A DNA stretch of 64,000 nucleotides from Oncomelania hupensis (GCA_036898135.1 CM072514.1:84125122-84189121), one strand, 5' to 3'; positions 32,404 through 44,281 are shown, counted from the stretch's first letter. Translations and numbers: made by a program. Notes: generated by a model not told the origin, from the letters alone.

Positions 32404-33160
32404 GATTGAGATCACTCATATTTCTTCTGAGTGCGACAGTGAATTATTTGTTCTTGCATGTCTCCAATGTAAAAATGCGGAGGATTGCAAGAGTCGTCTT
32501 TGTGAAGATAACGTTTAAATGCTCCTATGCATGTGGTTTGCTGTATGCTATCTGGTAGAGAATTCCACAGCACAGTGGTTGATATAAAAGAAGGTGTGGA
32601 AAGTTTCAGTTCTGTGACGAGGGATATACCTTTCAAGCAGTCTGCGTCAGTGGTACGGGTTGATATTGGCAACAAGAGGTGGAAGAAGATTATGCAAGTA
32701 TTGATGTACATAAATATTTACTGTTTTGTGGGACATTGTTGGTTTATGTCTTTCTCGACGAGCTTTAAAAGATCAAAACTCAGATTCTATTATTTGAGAG
32801 TTTCGTGGCAAGTGCCCCTCACTAAACCAGTTATTGTTCGTAACACTTCCAGGTGCAGATTTTCTAAAAGGTTTGCTTGGGTTTGTGTACAACGGTCATT
32901 TAAGATGTCGGCATAGTTAAAAATGGGCACAATAACAAATGATTAAAACATAATTTCAAGTGATTTTCTATTTAGGGAATATTTAAATGACTTAAGACAG
33001 TTCAGTAGTAGTTTTACTTTACTTCCTATGTTTACAACATGGTGGTCCCATTTACAGTTGTTTTGTAACGTTACACCAAGCTGCTGGTCATAAAGCTTTG
33101 TGTTTTTTTGTTTGTTTTTTTTAAATACTGATGTAAAGGGGCAGGGTATCAATGGTTTTT
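32404..33160 (-). mobile_element. CR1/Jockey-group LINE, C-terminal reverse transcriptase remnant
   Basis: In order on the minus strand: L-G-V-T-L-Q-N-N-C-K-W-D-H-H-V (33080-33040), a thumb region with S-L-N-R-K-S-L-E-I-M, and after several frame shifts F-I-S-T-T-V-L-W-N-S-L-P-D-S-I and F-K-R-Y-L near 32590-32510. This order is the usual C-terminus of CR1/L2/Jockey-type enzymes. Decayed. Confidence 0.75.
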
Positions 33161-33345
33161 ATTTTGAATTGCTTTATTTTTTTTAATTGTTGATTTTATT
33201 ATTATTTTTTAAATTCATTGTAACTCGGCTTTATCGATTAATATCCTATCCTATCCTATCTTTTGGCAGATTTTGTGTGTGTTGTGTGGTTCGGAGAGAG
33301 AGGGATGGGGAAAAAAGGGCTTAACCTTATTTTCAACCTTAGTTT
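33161..33345. other. T-rich spacer with isolated (TATCC)n
   Basis: 33243-33260 has three TATCC units like an RTE tail, but no RTE sequence follows in the matching orientation. Confidence 0.5.
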
Positions 33346-33926
33346 AAAATATTTAGGAGCCAATGTATCAGACAATAGGTCCCGACAGGAAGTCCTCTCC
33401 AGGATCGAACAAACAACTTTTGCCCTGGCGAGGTTGAAGCCACTTTGGAAAGATAGGACCATCAGTCTACATTCCAAGGTAAGACTGCTGCGCTCCCTTG
33501 TCATCTCCATCTTCCTATACGCTTGCGAAACATGGACCCTCACAGCAGATCTACAACGAAGAATACAAAGCATGGAGATGAGGTGATACAGAAGACTTCT
33601 GAGCATTTCCTATACCCAACACATCACCAACGACGAAGTCCGAAAGACCATCACACAAGCCATTGGACAACATGATGACCTACTCATATGACCACGTCAC
33701 CAGATCATCAGGTCTTGCAAAGACCATCCTGCAAGGCACAGTGCAAGGAGGTAGAAGAAGAGGGAGACCGACAAAGAGGTGGGAGGACAACATTCGAGAA
33801 TGGACTGGTTTGACACTGAGCGAAGCCATGAGGGTTGCTGATGACAGAGAAAGATGGAGTATGCTGGTTAAACGATCATCTGTGGTGCCCCTACGACCTC
33901 CGAGTTACGGGATAGGATAGGATATG
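33346..33926 (+). mobile_element. RTE-like LINE, 5'-truncated copy
   Basis: Starts at the F-K-Y-L-G motif and ends GAGTTACGGGATAGGATAGG. A stop (TGATAC in place of TGCTAC, near 33583) and a deletion at 33685-33690 disrupt the frame. The C-terminal part from 33663 is open and its stop codon falls inside the (GGATA)n tail. Confidence 0.92.
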
Positions 33927-33943
33927 ATAAAAACCTTATTTTC

Positions 33944-34008
33944 CAGTGAGGCAACACTCACTGTGAATGTGTTGCTAAGATGTGTGATCCTGGGTCCCTT
34001 TAATGATT
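33944..34008. repeat. Dispersed short repeat, copy 1
   Basis: TTATTTTCCAGTGAGGCAAC, CACTGTGAATGT and GGGTCCCTTTAA correspond, in the same order, to 50942-51036. Confidence 0.55.
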
Positions 34009-34312
34009 TTTTTTAAAATGTTATAAAGACCGTTTTTGTGCAGTCTGCAGCGGTTGATTTCGCTGCGCTTGGCAACTAATACGAAATTGTTGTGAAAAGA
34101 AATTGTTCTTTGCGGAATTAGTTTAATTTTCGCTGCTTTCTACGACCGGGTGCATAATTGTTCTGTGTGAAGTTTATTTCATTCAGAGTGGTACTTTTGG
34201 GTGAGAGTGAATTAATATAGTTATTTTGTCAAAAGACTCGGCATGTAAATGATAATAAAACGTTCTGTGTAGCTTAACTGTAGGTAACAGTCTTTTAGTT
34301 TTGTAATATTTA
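34009..34312. other. No gene recognised
   Basis: No repeat family or coding sequence recognised. Confidence 0.5.
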
Positions 34313-34365
34313 TAATAATAATAATAAATAATAAATAATAATAATAATAATAATAATAAATAATA

Positions 34366-34448
<83 letters not shown>

Positions 34449-34623
34449 GATGTGTTTAAAACTTTAGATAGAGAGAAACGGGTATAAAAGTGAATAGAAA
34501 AAGTGGAGAAATGAAAGAAGAAGAAATGTGTGCGGGAGAAGAAGAAGAAGAAGAAGAAGAAGAAGAAAGAAGAAGAAGAAGAAGAAGAAGAAGAAGAGAG
34601 AGAGACAGAGAGGGAGAGAGGAG

Positions 34624-34714
<91 letters not shown>

Positions 34715-34720
34715 ACGCAG
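34313..34720. repeat. (AAT)n, (GAA)n and (GA)n microsatellite cluster
   Basis: (AAT)n 34313-34448; (GAA)n 34538-34596; (GA)n 34600-34716. The Glu/Arg-rich open frames are artefacts. Confidence 0.95.
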
Positions 34721-35220
34721 AAAGCGTCAAATGCACTCGCAATTGCCCGCCCATCTAGTAGTTAATCGAAAACTGTCACGCCACTGCGCAAGCGGAAATG
34801 CACACGCAATTGCACGCGCATTCACCTACCCAGTCACATTAAACTATACTAATGGAAAATGTCCGAAACACGTTCTATGTACCAATATAACGTAATGTAA
34901 ATTATAATGTATAATTACCTCCCCTTCCCTCAACTCTCCCTCCCCCAATTAATTTAAAATGTTATAATAATTACTTTGTGCCTATAAATAAAAATATAAG
35001 AATGCACATCAGACTTATGGCCACAGTGCAAAGCTTACGATAAAATTTTTTTTTTTTATTTTTTTTTTTTTTTTTTTCGTTTGTTTGATGTATTTTTTAA
35101 AAGTTTAAATTATAAATCAGCTTGGCGCTTTCGCAGTTTGGCGTGTTTTTGATTTGGCGTGATTCGAGAATCAGATTGCAATGCAATTGCGTGTGACATT
35201 TCGAATTGGAGGATGGAGAG

Positions 35221-35223
<3 letters not shown>
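34721..35223. other. No gene; poly(T) at 35045-35078
   Basis: Includes a stretch with repeated GCAATTGC/GCACGCGCA words (34735-34825). No coding sequence recognised. Confidence 0.5.

Positions 35224-35294
<71 letters not shown>
35224..35294. repeat. (GA)n microsatellite
   Basis: About 35 units. Confidence 0.95.
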
Positions 35295-35297
<3 letters not shown>

Positions 35298-35656
35298 GAG
35301 AGAAAAGGTGTTTCGGGGGTTGGGGAGTCTTAAAAAATAACAAAAGAAAGAGACATTTGAACAGCCTGTGGAACATAGGAGTGCGGAACATTTTTCTTAA
35401 TTGGCAGAGTTACATTTCTAATAAAGTAGTTCCAAAAGTGTTTTTACATAGATCAGTCTTTTGGGGAGGGGAGAGGAGGGGGGAGGGGGTTTAAAAAAAA
35501 GGGGTGGGTGGAGCCAAAGAATATTCTGAGTGCCGCAGATATTGTGAAATACCCTACACGAACCTTTGTGGATCCAAGTGGTCTCGACTGCATGTTATGT
35601 TAGGCTTTTGAAGAGAGAGGGGAAGAGAGTAAATTGCTCATTACACGTTCGCAGAC

Positions 35657-35801
<145 letters not shown>

Positions 35802-35879
35802 ATTTCTTCACACAACTGTAAAGGTTGGAATGGAAGGTGCAGTATAATACCACTTCGTACTGCACTTGTGGATCTAAAG

Positions 35880-36630
35880 TGATTTTCGGGCCATCAGTAG
35901 TATTAAACACTCAGTTTCGTTTGTGAGAGCAGATTTGTTTTGGACAGTAATATTCTATTTAGTTTGTGAGAGCAGAAATAATTTCGGGATCATCCTCTTT
36001 TTTAAATTTTATTAGTGAGAGTAGATACTATTATTGATCATAATATTCTCTATAATTTGTGAGAGCAGATATAATGTTTGGAATCAGAATATTCTATATA
36101 ATTTGTGTCAAACCAGTCCATTCTCGAATGTTGTCCTCCCACCTCTTTTTCGGTCTCACTCTTCTTCTGCCTCCTTGCACAGTGCCTTGCAGGGTGGTTT
36201 TTGCAAGGATGGATCACAATATTCTATTTAATTTTTGAAAGCAGAGATAATGTTTATGTTTTATAATTTTTGGATCATAACATTATATATAATTTGTGAG
36301 AGCAAATATAATGTTTAGATTATAATATTCAATATAATTTGTGACAGCACATTTAATTTTCCGATCATACTATTTAATATAATTTGTGAAAATTGATATT
36401 ATTTATGGATCACAATGTTCTGTTTCATTTGTGAGTGTAGACATACATTTTTTTGTATCATAATATTCTATTTAATTTGTTAGAGCAGATGTAATGTTTT
36501 GATCATAATAATTTATTTCATTTGCGAGAGCAGATTATAAGTTTTGGATCGTAATATTTTATATGATTTGTGACAGGAGAAATAATTTTGGGATCATAAA
36601 ATTCTAAATAATTTGTCAGAGAATAGAATT
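35880..36630. repeat. AT-rich ~50-60 bp satellite with an RTE insertion
   Basis: About a dozen units of the form GATCATAATATTCTATATAATTTGTGAGAGCAGATATAATGTTT. An RTE fragment at 36107-36209 interrupts the array, so it postdates it. Confidence 0.85.
36107..36209 (-). mobile_element. RTE-like LINE fragment (no tail)
   Basis: The minus strand encodes Q-G-T-V-Q-G-G-R-R-R-x-R-P-K-K-R-W-E-D-N-I-R-E-W-T-G. Both ends are truncated and it is embedded in the AT-rich satellite. Confidence 0.85.
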
Positions 36631-37260
36631 CAGCTGTGCCTAAAACACAAACAGGCATTTTTACCAGGCATTTGCGCTAGCACAGTTTTTGTTGTTGTTG
36701 TTGCTTGTTTTGTTTTTTTGTAATGCGAGCTACTAACAGAAAAGAAGTTTACATAGATTGTCTATTAAAAAACACCACATGAAAAAAAATGTGTATAGCA
36801 CTTCTTCACCTCAAGAACTGTTCAAGGCGCTGACTGATAGTGGATCTAGTTCTCGCAGTCCGAGGTGCTAGCACAGACAGTCTAAATACACAGTTGAAAT
36901 AGTCCATTTTATTTTTTTTCTTGTGATCGCAGAATTCACGAGGCAAAATATTTCTTGTACATTTATCTGATTTTGGCAATACAGTTGTTTGACTTTGACT
37001 TGCCTTGACTTGATTGGAACTTAAAGAAGATTGCAGACTTGTTTTAATAGTGTATTCCACCCACCCCCACTCCCAAACCCCACTATTTTATTCATGTGTT
37101 TGTGAGCCAGCGAATTTTTTGTTTTTATTTTTTTTAAATATTTATTGTATTTTATTTTAATGAAATATTCAAATTGTGATGAATTTCGTTCTTGTGACTA
37201 GCAGAATTCACAATTAGTTCATAAGAAATCAGCAGTTTGTTTTCTTCACCAAAAACTTTT
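36631..37260. other. No gene; SINE-like scrap at 36795-36880
   Basis: 36795-36880 resembles the minus-strand 3' part of SINE family 2 (AAGGCGCTGACTGATAGTGG, ATCTAG). The remainder is T-rich and unassigned. Confidence 0.4.
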
Positions 37261-37527
37261 TCTATCCTATCCTATCCTATCCCGTATCTCGAAAGTCGTT
37301 TAGGCATCACAGATGATCGTTTAACCAGCGTACCCCATCTTTCTCTGTCCTCAGCAACCCTCATGGCTTCGCTCAGTGTCAAACCAGTCCATTCTCGAAT
37401 GTTGTCCTCCCACCTCTTTTGCTGTCTCCCTCTTCATCTGCCTCCTTGCACCGTGTCTTGCAAGATAGTCTTTGCAAGCCCTGATGCTCTTGAGACGTAG
37501 CCACGCCATCGCAGTTTCCGTTTCTTC
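37261..37527 (-). mobile_element. RTE-like LINE, short 5'-truncated copy
   Basis: Tail (CTATC)n at 37261-37281, then the complement of the family's C-terminal coding end up to K-R-K-L-R-W. No large interruption. Confidence 0.9.
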
Positions 37528-37659
37528 AAAACGTTTCTCCATCATTTTATTCTATTCAATTCTACAAAATGTCCTCTTTATTACCCATGATTCTCAGATG
37601 ATTGTTCTTTTAATTGTGTTGTTGTAGGCCTGTCAACCAAATAACAACAACACACATAC

Positions 37660-38006
37660 CTTGGATAACAAACAGAACATGAAATAACGTTGTGCTGAGA
37701 TGTGTCTAACAACATAACATGAAACGACGCCGTGCTCAGGCGTGTCTAACAGGTGGTGCCTGAGCATAATATTTTATTTAATTGCTGTGAACAAAGTCAG
37801 GGGCCTGAACCAGAATTAGCCTAATTCTGCGCCACTGCACGCGTACGAGACAGTTACGCATTTAATCAGGATCCGTGTTCAATAGTTGAGCACAATAGTT
37901 TATTGAGTTTTTGTGAACAAATTCAGTGGCCTGTACCAGAATTAACCTAATTCTGCGCCTCTGCGCGCGTATAAGACAGTGATACATTTCGTCAGGATTC
38001 GCCGTG
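37660..38006. repeat. Two pairs of tandem duplications
   Basis: 37670-37715 and 37716-37755 share AACATGAAAYRACGYYGTGCTSAG and GTGTCTAAC. 37762-37882 and 37884-38006 share TGAGCAxAATATTTTATTxA, GGCCTGxACCAGAATTA and CCTAATTCTGCGCC. Confidence 0.75.
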
Positions 38007-38204
38007 AACTTCTTCTTCTTGTATAGTAGTGGCAGCCGCTTTCAACACACTCAATTTGTTGCTGTTGGATCTTTTATTGTAATAATCTTACCCGGAATAA
38101 AAACTGCTTCTTCAGAGGATATTTTTGATTGTATTGGAAAGATTTTGTTAAGGAAAGCAATTTGAGGTAAGAAATAACTGTATTGTATTTTTTTTTTTCA
38201 TTTG

Positions 38205-38470
38205 GTTCCTTTAAATGGTTAAGTATTTTCATTCGTTCATGTTAATTGCTAATTATATTCATTTGCTCGTGTTAATTGTTAAATATTGTAATTTGATCAT
38301 GTTAGTTGTTAAGTATCGTGTAAGGTATTAACTATTTTCATAAGTTCATGTTCAGTGTAAAATAATTTTCATTTGTTCATGTTAAGTGTTGACTATTTCC
38401 GTGTGTTTGCGTTAATTGTTAGCCGTTCCCATTTGTTCATGCTAAATGTTAGTTATTTTCTTTCCCTAAA
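38205..38470. repeat. ~40 bp tandem repeat (CATTTGTTCATGTTAATTGT)
   Basis: Six to seven units of TTTTCATTTGTTCATGTTAATTGTTAAGTAT with modest divergence. Confidence 0.8.
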
Positions 38471-38599
38471 ATTATTTTGGTATTTGTGTATTTATCTATT
38501 TCTTTTTTGCCCTGCTTTTGTTTCTTTAGTCTTTATTCCTTTCTTTATTTTATTTTCATTGAATCATTTTTTATGTAACTCTAATGCTTTATTTACTTT

Positions 38600-38881
38600 T
38601 ATCATTGTGTTACATGTACTGAAAGAAAGAAAGAATTGCTTTATATTTGCTGAAAGATAGCAAGGAATAATTTGTTTCTTCGTATTTACTGAAAAAAGAA
38701 AGAAAGAAAGAACTTCTTTATATTTGCTAACAGAAATTTTAAAAAATTTTTGTAAAGAAAGAAAGAAAAAATACTTTTTTTTAAAATTATTTCTTTGCTG
38801 AAAGAAATTTAAAAAGAAATCGTTAATTATTTGCTGAAAGAAAGAAAGAAAGAAAAAATAATTTCTTTATATTTGCTAAAA

Positions 38882-38924
<43 letters not shown>

Positions 38925-39345
38925 ATAGTTTTTTCATATTTCTTCGTATTTACTGAAAAAAAAGAATTTCTGTATATTTGCTGAAAGAATTATTTTAAAA
39001 ATCTTTCTAAATTATTTGTTGAAAGAAAAAAAAGAATGTGTTTATACTCGTATTTGATGAAAGAAATTTAAAAGCATTTTCAGTAATTATGTGTTGAAAA
39101 AAATACAGAAAGAAAGAAAGAAAAAAAGAAAGAAAAGAAAGAAAGAAAGAATTTTCTTATATTTGCTGAAAGAAATTACAACAATTCTTCATTCAGTATT
39201 TGCTGAAAGAAAGAAAGAATTGCGTTATACTTCTAAAAGAAAACAAGAAATAATGTATTCATATTTCTTCGTATTTACTAAAAGAAAGAAAGAATTTCTT
39301 CATATTTTCTTTAAAAAAAAAGAAATAATTTCTTCATAATGCTTA
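38600..39345. repeat. Degenerate AAAGAAAGAATTTCTTTATATTTGCTG array, with (AAAT)n
   Basis: The word ATTTCTTYATATTTGCTGAAAGAAA recurs every 40-80 bp. A clean (AAAT)n lies at 38879-38926. Lys/Tyr-rich open frames are artefacts. Confidence 0.75.
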
Positions 39346-39506
39346 GGACTTATTAAACAGTCTTCGACACATGCAAAGTGGTGAGCCACTGAAGTCAGGT
39401 TACAGTGTTACGTGATATGCAGTCAACAGCACGCTACGAAGATTTATGGTCAGAGCCGAAGGCGTATTTTATCAGATAAAAGCTACATTGTATCACACCG
39501 GTTGAC

Positions 39507-39666
39507 AGTCTTACTAGTAACCGAAAACTACCTGGTTCGAATCCCGGATTAGCCAACGTGTGACAATATTCTTTTCCCCTTACCATCAACCGGTTCGCTG
39601 GTGTCAGAATAAAGTGAATAGTAGTCGCCTATACGCTTCGGTGTCGTGTGACTATAATCTACAGTT
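39507..39666 (+). mobile_element. SINE family 1, older 5'-truncated copy
   Basis: Begins within the tRNA-like head (CTTACTAGTAACCG), keeps the B box GGTTCGAATCC and the body, and ends TATAATCTACAGTT. Flanked by ACCGGTTGAC at 39497-39506 and 39667-39676, a 10 bp target duplication. Confidence 0.85.
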
Positions 39667-39899
39667 ACCGGTTGACTCAATTGTGGCCAGTCATGCAGTG
39701 ATTTACGTTAGCAGCCACTACGAGTGATTGGTTCTTGAGATAGTACCAAGACAGTGCGTTACCCTTGTTGTTTCTCTCCCTCATGAACTCCTGTTGGGAT
39801 TACTAAAGGAAGATATTAAAAAAAAAAACAACTCATAACTCTCAAGGTAAGAACACAAAGTTTCGGTTTATTAAAACCCTTTTTTAAGTGTACAACATT

Positions 39900-40438
39900 A
39901 TCCTATCCTCCTATCATATCCCGTAACTCGAAAGTCGTTGGGGCACCACAGATGATCGTTTAACCAGCGTACTCTTTCTCTTTCCTCAGCAACCCTCATG
40001 GCTTCGCTCAGTGTCAAGCCAGTCCATTCTCGAATGTTGTCCTCCCACCTCTTTTTCTGTCTCCCTCTTATTCTGCCTCCTTGCAGGATGGTCTTTGCAA
40101 GGACTGATGCTCTGGTGACGTCGACATGCCTTCGGAGTTTCCGTTTCTTTACCACTGTGAGCATGTCATCGTGTTGTCCAATGTCTTGTGTGATGGTCTG
40201 TCAGACTAAGCTGGGTATAGAGAAAATGCCTAGAAGTCTTCTGTAGCACCTCATCTCCATGCTTTGTATTCTTCGTTGTAGGCCTGCTGTGAGGGTCCAT
40301 GGTTCGCAAGTATAGGAAGATGGAGATGACAAGGGAGCGCAGCGGCCTTACCTTGGAGTGTAGACTGATGGTCCTGTCTTTCCAAATAGGTTTCAACCTT
40401 GTCAGGGCAGCAGTTGTTTGTGCGATCCTAGAGAGGAC
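39900..40438 (-). mobile_element. RTE-like LINE, 5'-truncated copy
   Basis: A short tail with TATCC units is followed by GTAACTCGAAAGTCGTTGGG and the complement of the coding end up to I-A-Q/L-E-R-T at the 5' break. Frame shifts near 40085 and 40205 make it inactive. It runs straight into a (CA)n microsatellite. Confidence 0.9.
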
Positions 40439-40446
40439 TCACCCAC

Positions 40447-40469
40447 CGCCACCCTCACAAACACACAAC

Positions 40470-40501
<32 letters not shown>

Positions 40502-40513
40502 AACACACACACA

Positions 40514-40553
<40 letters not shown>

Positions 40554-40615
40554 CTCTTTCTCAAACAAACACACACACGGGCGCGCACACACACACACAC
40601 AAACACACAAACTTG
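40447..40615. repeat. (CA)n-(CT)n-(CA)n compound microsatellite
   Basis: Abuts the 5' end of the RTE copy. Confidence 0.93.
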
Positions 40616-40727
40616 TTCTACGACCAAGGCATGTTCTAGGGTCAAGGAACCATCTTCTGTGAACATTCTGTTAACGTTCTGGAACATTAACCACCTAAAA
40701 AGTAGACCCTGCTGAACACCGAAGACT

Positions 40728-40925
40728 GTTGTTGTTTGTAGATTATAGTCACACGACACTTTCGCATATAGGCGACTACTGGACCGATTTATACTGACAC
40801 CAGCGGGCCAGTTGTTGGTAAAGGGGAAAATAATATGATCACACGTTGACCAATCCGGGATTCGAACCAGCGACCTTTCGGTTACTAGCAAGACGCTCTT
40901 ACCAACTGAGCTACCCGGCCCCACG
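40728..40925 (-). mobile_element. SINE family 1, young copy
   Basis: Nearly identical to 29228-29436 with the same tRNA-like head and (GTT)n tail. Flanked by CCGAAGACT at 40719-40727 and 40926-40934. Confidence 0.92.
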
Positions 40926-41030
40926 CCGAAGACTATGAAAAACAGGACAGATAAAGTCAGCTTAGTCAGGCAACACTGAATCAATGGATCTATTTTTCAT
41001 GGCTGCAACTTCCTTTGTCTTCTTTTCTTG

Positions 41031-41716
41031 TTTCAGGGCTGGAAGAGTGTCCTACAAAGGGGAATTAATTACTGACGTTGACAGCTTTGTAACAATAGTC
41101 TTGAGTCGACTCTTGTAACTTTGTACCCATATAAACGCTTTAGAATAAACATAAGTTCTAGTGCTTTATATTTTCTTGGAGGTTCCCCGTGTACATAAGT
41201 TATCTTTCTTTTTTTTTTTATATGAGCACCTCGAGCAGCCATGAGCTCGATAAGCGCGCTATTTAACAACCAATAACTAAGTAAATGAATAATATTGACA
41301 AATCCTTGTGTGTGAGAGTGTATGTGTGTGAGTGGGTGTGTGTGTGTGTCTGTGTGTGTGTATTTCAGAGCTGAATGAGTTTCCAGCATGGAGACTTAAT
41401 GAAGATGACACATTTTAAACAACCTTTCTTTATATCAACTAATCCCTTTCTGGTTGTTTCAGAGATACAAGCGTTCCTGAAAAAGGCGACTTAATAAAGA
41501 CGACAACTCTAAAACAACATATTTTGTATATTCCAGACTTCCTTAATTTCTACCTTGTTTCGGGAATAAAAAGAGTTCCCGCAAAAGATAGACCAGTCCT
41601 ACTTCGTACAGATGGTACCACTGACACAATCTATTTTAACATCAACACGTGTGGTTTTTTTGTTTTGTTTCAGTTGTGAAAGAGTTCCCGACAAGGGGAC
41701 GTAATGAAGATGACGC
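41031..41716 (+). repeat. Five related acceptor-plus-start-codon cassettes
   Basis: Segments near 41031-41085, 41362-41415, 41452-41510, 41552-41590 and 41661-41716 share the order: T-rich tract, TTTCAG, a GAAAGAGTTCCCG-like word, AAGGGGACxTAATGAAGATGAC. The first and fourth lack the ATG, the second keeps it but runs soon to a stop, and only the last opens into a signal-peptide frame. They look like duplicated copies of one exon edge. Confidence 0.6.
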
Positions 41717-41779
41717 CAGGTGGAGCGCTGACGGCGTTACTGGCCTTCGCGCTACTAGCATGGCCTCCTACCGCGCTTG
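41674..41779 (+). CDS. Candidate first coding exon with signal peptide
   Basis: An acceptor-like TTTTGTTTCAG ends at 41673. A 30 nt leader follows, then ATG at 41704 and 25 codons: M-K-M-T-P-G-G-A-L-T-A-L-L-A-F-A-L-L-A-W-P-P-T-A-L, ending one base into the next codon at a GTATGTGG donor (41780). A short basic start, an Ala/Leu core and small residues at the end make a typical secretory signal peptide. Phase 1 donors are common after signal-peptide exons. No downstream exon can be identified in the window, so the protein is unknown. Another frame here is also open, so the assignment rests on the hydrophobic pattern and the splice signals. Confidence 0.5.
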
Positions 41780-41950
41780 GTATGTGGTTAATGGTTTAAC
41801 AGTAGATACAAAAGGCCATAGAGGCGATTAAAGTAGTGGTTGTAAAACGAGACATAAAGCTCGCATAAGCAAACTAATAGCCCAGAGTAAAGTAACAATG
41901 CAATACACAGGTAGGCCCATAACTTTATGGTTGAGCGGTATCTAGTTACA

Positions 41951-42016
41951 CTGCGCAGCAGAGACGGACGAGGTGGAGAGACGACGTTCGTCTGAGCCGT
42001 CTCTTCTACGCAGTGT
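41951..42016. other. Short hairpin: ACACTGCG arms
   Basis: ACACTGCGCAGCAGAGACGG pairs with CCGTCTCTTCTACGCAGTGT across a ~27 nt loop (three mismatches). A related CTGCGCAGTGTAAC word recurs at about 56300. Confidence 0.5.
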
Positions 42017-42118
42017 GGTAGGCCTATCTAACTGCGGTCAATGGATGAAAACATTCGGTTTGTCCCCTGTGTCCGGGGACGTTAATCTACATACTGAACT
42101 GAAAACATTCTACGATCG

Positions 42119-42412
42119 AACCGTGGTCTAATGGTAGTGCTTTGGCTTGCGGATCTGAAGGTCCCGGGTTCGAGCCCTGTCCGGGCCATTGTGTTGTGTC
42201 CCTGGGAAAGACACTTTACTCCCGTTTCCTACTCCTTCGGATGAGAGTATAAACCGAGGTCTAGTCTGTGTCGCATACATTCCATCATAACGGACTTTAA
42301 AGATCCTGACGCTTATGTCCTAGACGGGTGAGTGCCGGTAACAAGAACATACCCAGCATTTGGCTGCAGAGTCCTCAATAAGTCCTCTATATTATTATTA
42401 TTATTATTATTA
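42119..42412 (+). mobile_element. SINE family 2 copy, 3'-shortened
   Basis: Head CCGTGGTCTAATGGTAGTGC, B box GGGTTCGAGCCC, and the family body up to CAAGAACATACCCAGCAT. It then passes into (TTA)n, so the second half of the body is absent. Confidence 0.88.
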
Positions 42413-42429
42413 TGGAAAAAAGAATGTTA

Positions 42430-42860
42430 AAAAAAGGATATTTATATAGCGCTTTTTCCTAAGGAATAATATCAACTCAAAGCGCAGTAATCACGCATTC
42501 ATTCTAAATACACACAATAAAATCAGACACTTGCTAACGAATAAGAGACAAGGGAGGGAGGAAAGAGGGGAGAGCTAAGAAGGGGTGATGGGGTGGGTGG
42601 TGGCGGTAGTCTGAATAAAAAAAAAATTGGAGGAATGACGTACGACGATGATGATGGGAGGCAAGATCAGAAACATTTCAGGAAGAGATGAGTTTTCAAA
42701 TTGAATTTGAAAGTAGCTATGTTTGGAAGGCTGGGAAGCGAAAGCGAGAGAGAGAGAGAGGGAGAGAGAGAGAGAGAGAGAGGGAGAGAGAAAGAGAGAG
42801 AGAGAGAGAGAGACAGTTCCAAGCTGAAGGGCCAAGCATGTAAAAAATTTAATGAATTAT
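42430..42860 (-). mobile_element. Possible short retroposon with TATATAGCGC end, plus (GA)n
   Basis: The minus strand would end AAAAGCGCTATATAAATATCC, the 3'-end style shared with SINEs in this window. The body contains a GA-rich tract (42744-42812). No promoter boxes seen. Confidence 0.35.
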
Positions 42861-44281
42861 TTCCTCTTCGATTTATGCTTGACACTCTACAAACATAATA
42901 ATTTTGTAATATACGATACACGATCAGTAGACCTTATTTTCAAAACTTTAACACTGACTTGTTCAAGACCGTCTGCAAGACTTTATGTTGAACACTTAGA
43001 CCTATATAAAGCGTTTACTCCATGCTATGATAGCATGCTCAGTGCGCAACAAAATATTAAGAGAGAGAAAAAAGTGTCAGTATTAGTAGTCAAAGAGGAA
43101 GGTATTTTCAGCTTATTTTTGAATGCCTGCCTTTTTTTTTTTGAGACAGACACTGGCAGTGATTGTAGGTTGTTCTGTCCCACAAGCTGCTGTTATTGCT
43201 CATCAAAATGATCTGGCATCCAAGGTTGTTGTTCTTTTATTGTGCCTGTCGACTCTAGCAACTTCAAGGAGTGACTGGCAAATACGATCGAAATGAACGC
43301 GAAATGAGACGCTTCCGATGAATCAACTCTTGAAGGTACGAGATCGTGCCTATCCAGGAGTTCACTAGTGACAGCAAGTTGTGATAAATTCGTTAGTGAA
43401 GTGGTAGCCATTGTAAATTCTAGAGTATGCCCTACTGGCCTGATATGATCCGACTTCTTTGTACGAGACACAATTCGAACTGCAGCACTGAAAAAAAACA
43501 CCCACATTTAGTCAACTCCCGTTCAAGACAACGAGAACAAGGCCCAACACGAGACACTGTTATTTTCATTTATCCCTTTCTAAGCAACACTAAATCTTGT
43601 TCTTTTCATGTATCCCTTTTAATACGGTCATAATAATTGTTTCCCATGCAACGCGGAAAGCGTGTTTAGAGCTGACATGATTGCGGGCTACTAGTGCCAC
43701 TACACTCTCTGCAGGTCACTGCCACCAACCTGCATAGAATGCCTGCCGACAATGTAGCCCTAGGCCCTGTTCACTCCTCAAAAGCAGAAGACAAAGAGTC
43801 AGGCGTGGAGAACCTATATCGTGTCCCCTTTTCCTGCATAATCTAGTTTAGTTAAATGTATCTGTTGTAGTTGAGTCTAGTCCCTTTTAATGTTGTGATT
43901 GATGTCTTTTCATTGTATTTTACTGTTTTAAGAAATGTTTACAATCATATGTTTTGTTTTTAAGGTGTGTAATATTTTTAGTTGTATTGTTTTGTTAAAT
44001 GATGTGATAATGAATGCTTTTATTGTGGACATGTACTTTGGCCAGGCGCTCGTGCGTCTGTGTGTGAGTGATTGTGTGTGTGTGTCTGTGTGTGTGCTGT
44101 TAATTAAGGTACATACTTCTGGTTTAGCATTTTTTACTAGGCATGTTTTTGTTTTACATATTTTATTTTGTTTTGTTTTTAATACTATTGCTTTTTTATT
44201 GCATTGTAAAGCGTGGCGAGCCCATGTTTGTTGGGGTACCACGCTATATAAATCTACCGTATTATTATTATTATTATTATA
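42861..44281. other. No gene; retroposon-like 3' end at 44195-44281
   Basis: Most is unassigned. 44195-44281 reads GTAAAGCGTGGCGAGCCCAT, then TACCACGCTATATAAATC and (ATT)n, a small stem closed by GCGTGG/CCACGC and a retroposon-type tail. Confidence 0.35.

Noticed and set aside
33243..33260. Minus-strand RTE tail
   Set aside because: TATCC units are present but the expected adjoining GTAACTCG sequence is missing.
34490..34895. Glu/Arg-rich frames, and similar Ser/Leu frames at other (GA)n tracts
   Set aside because: Microsatellite translations without start context or domains.
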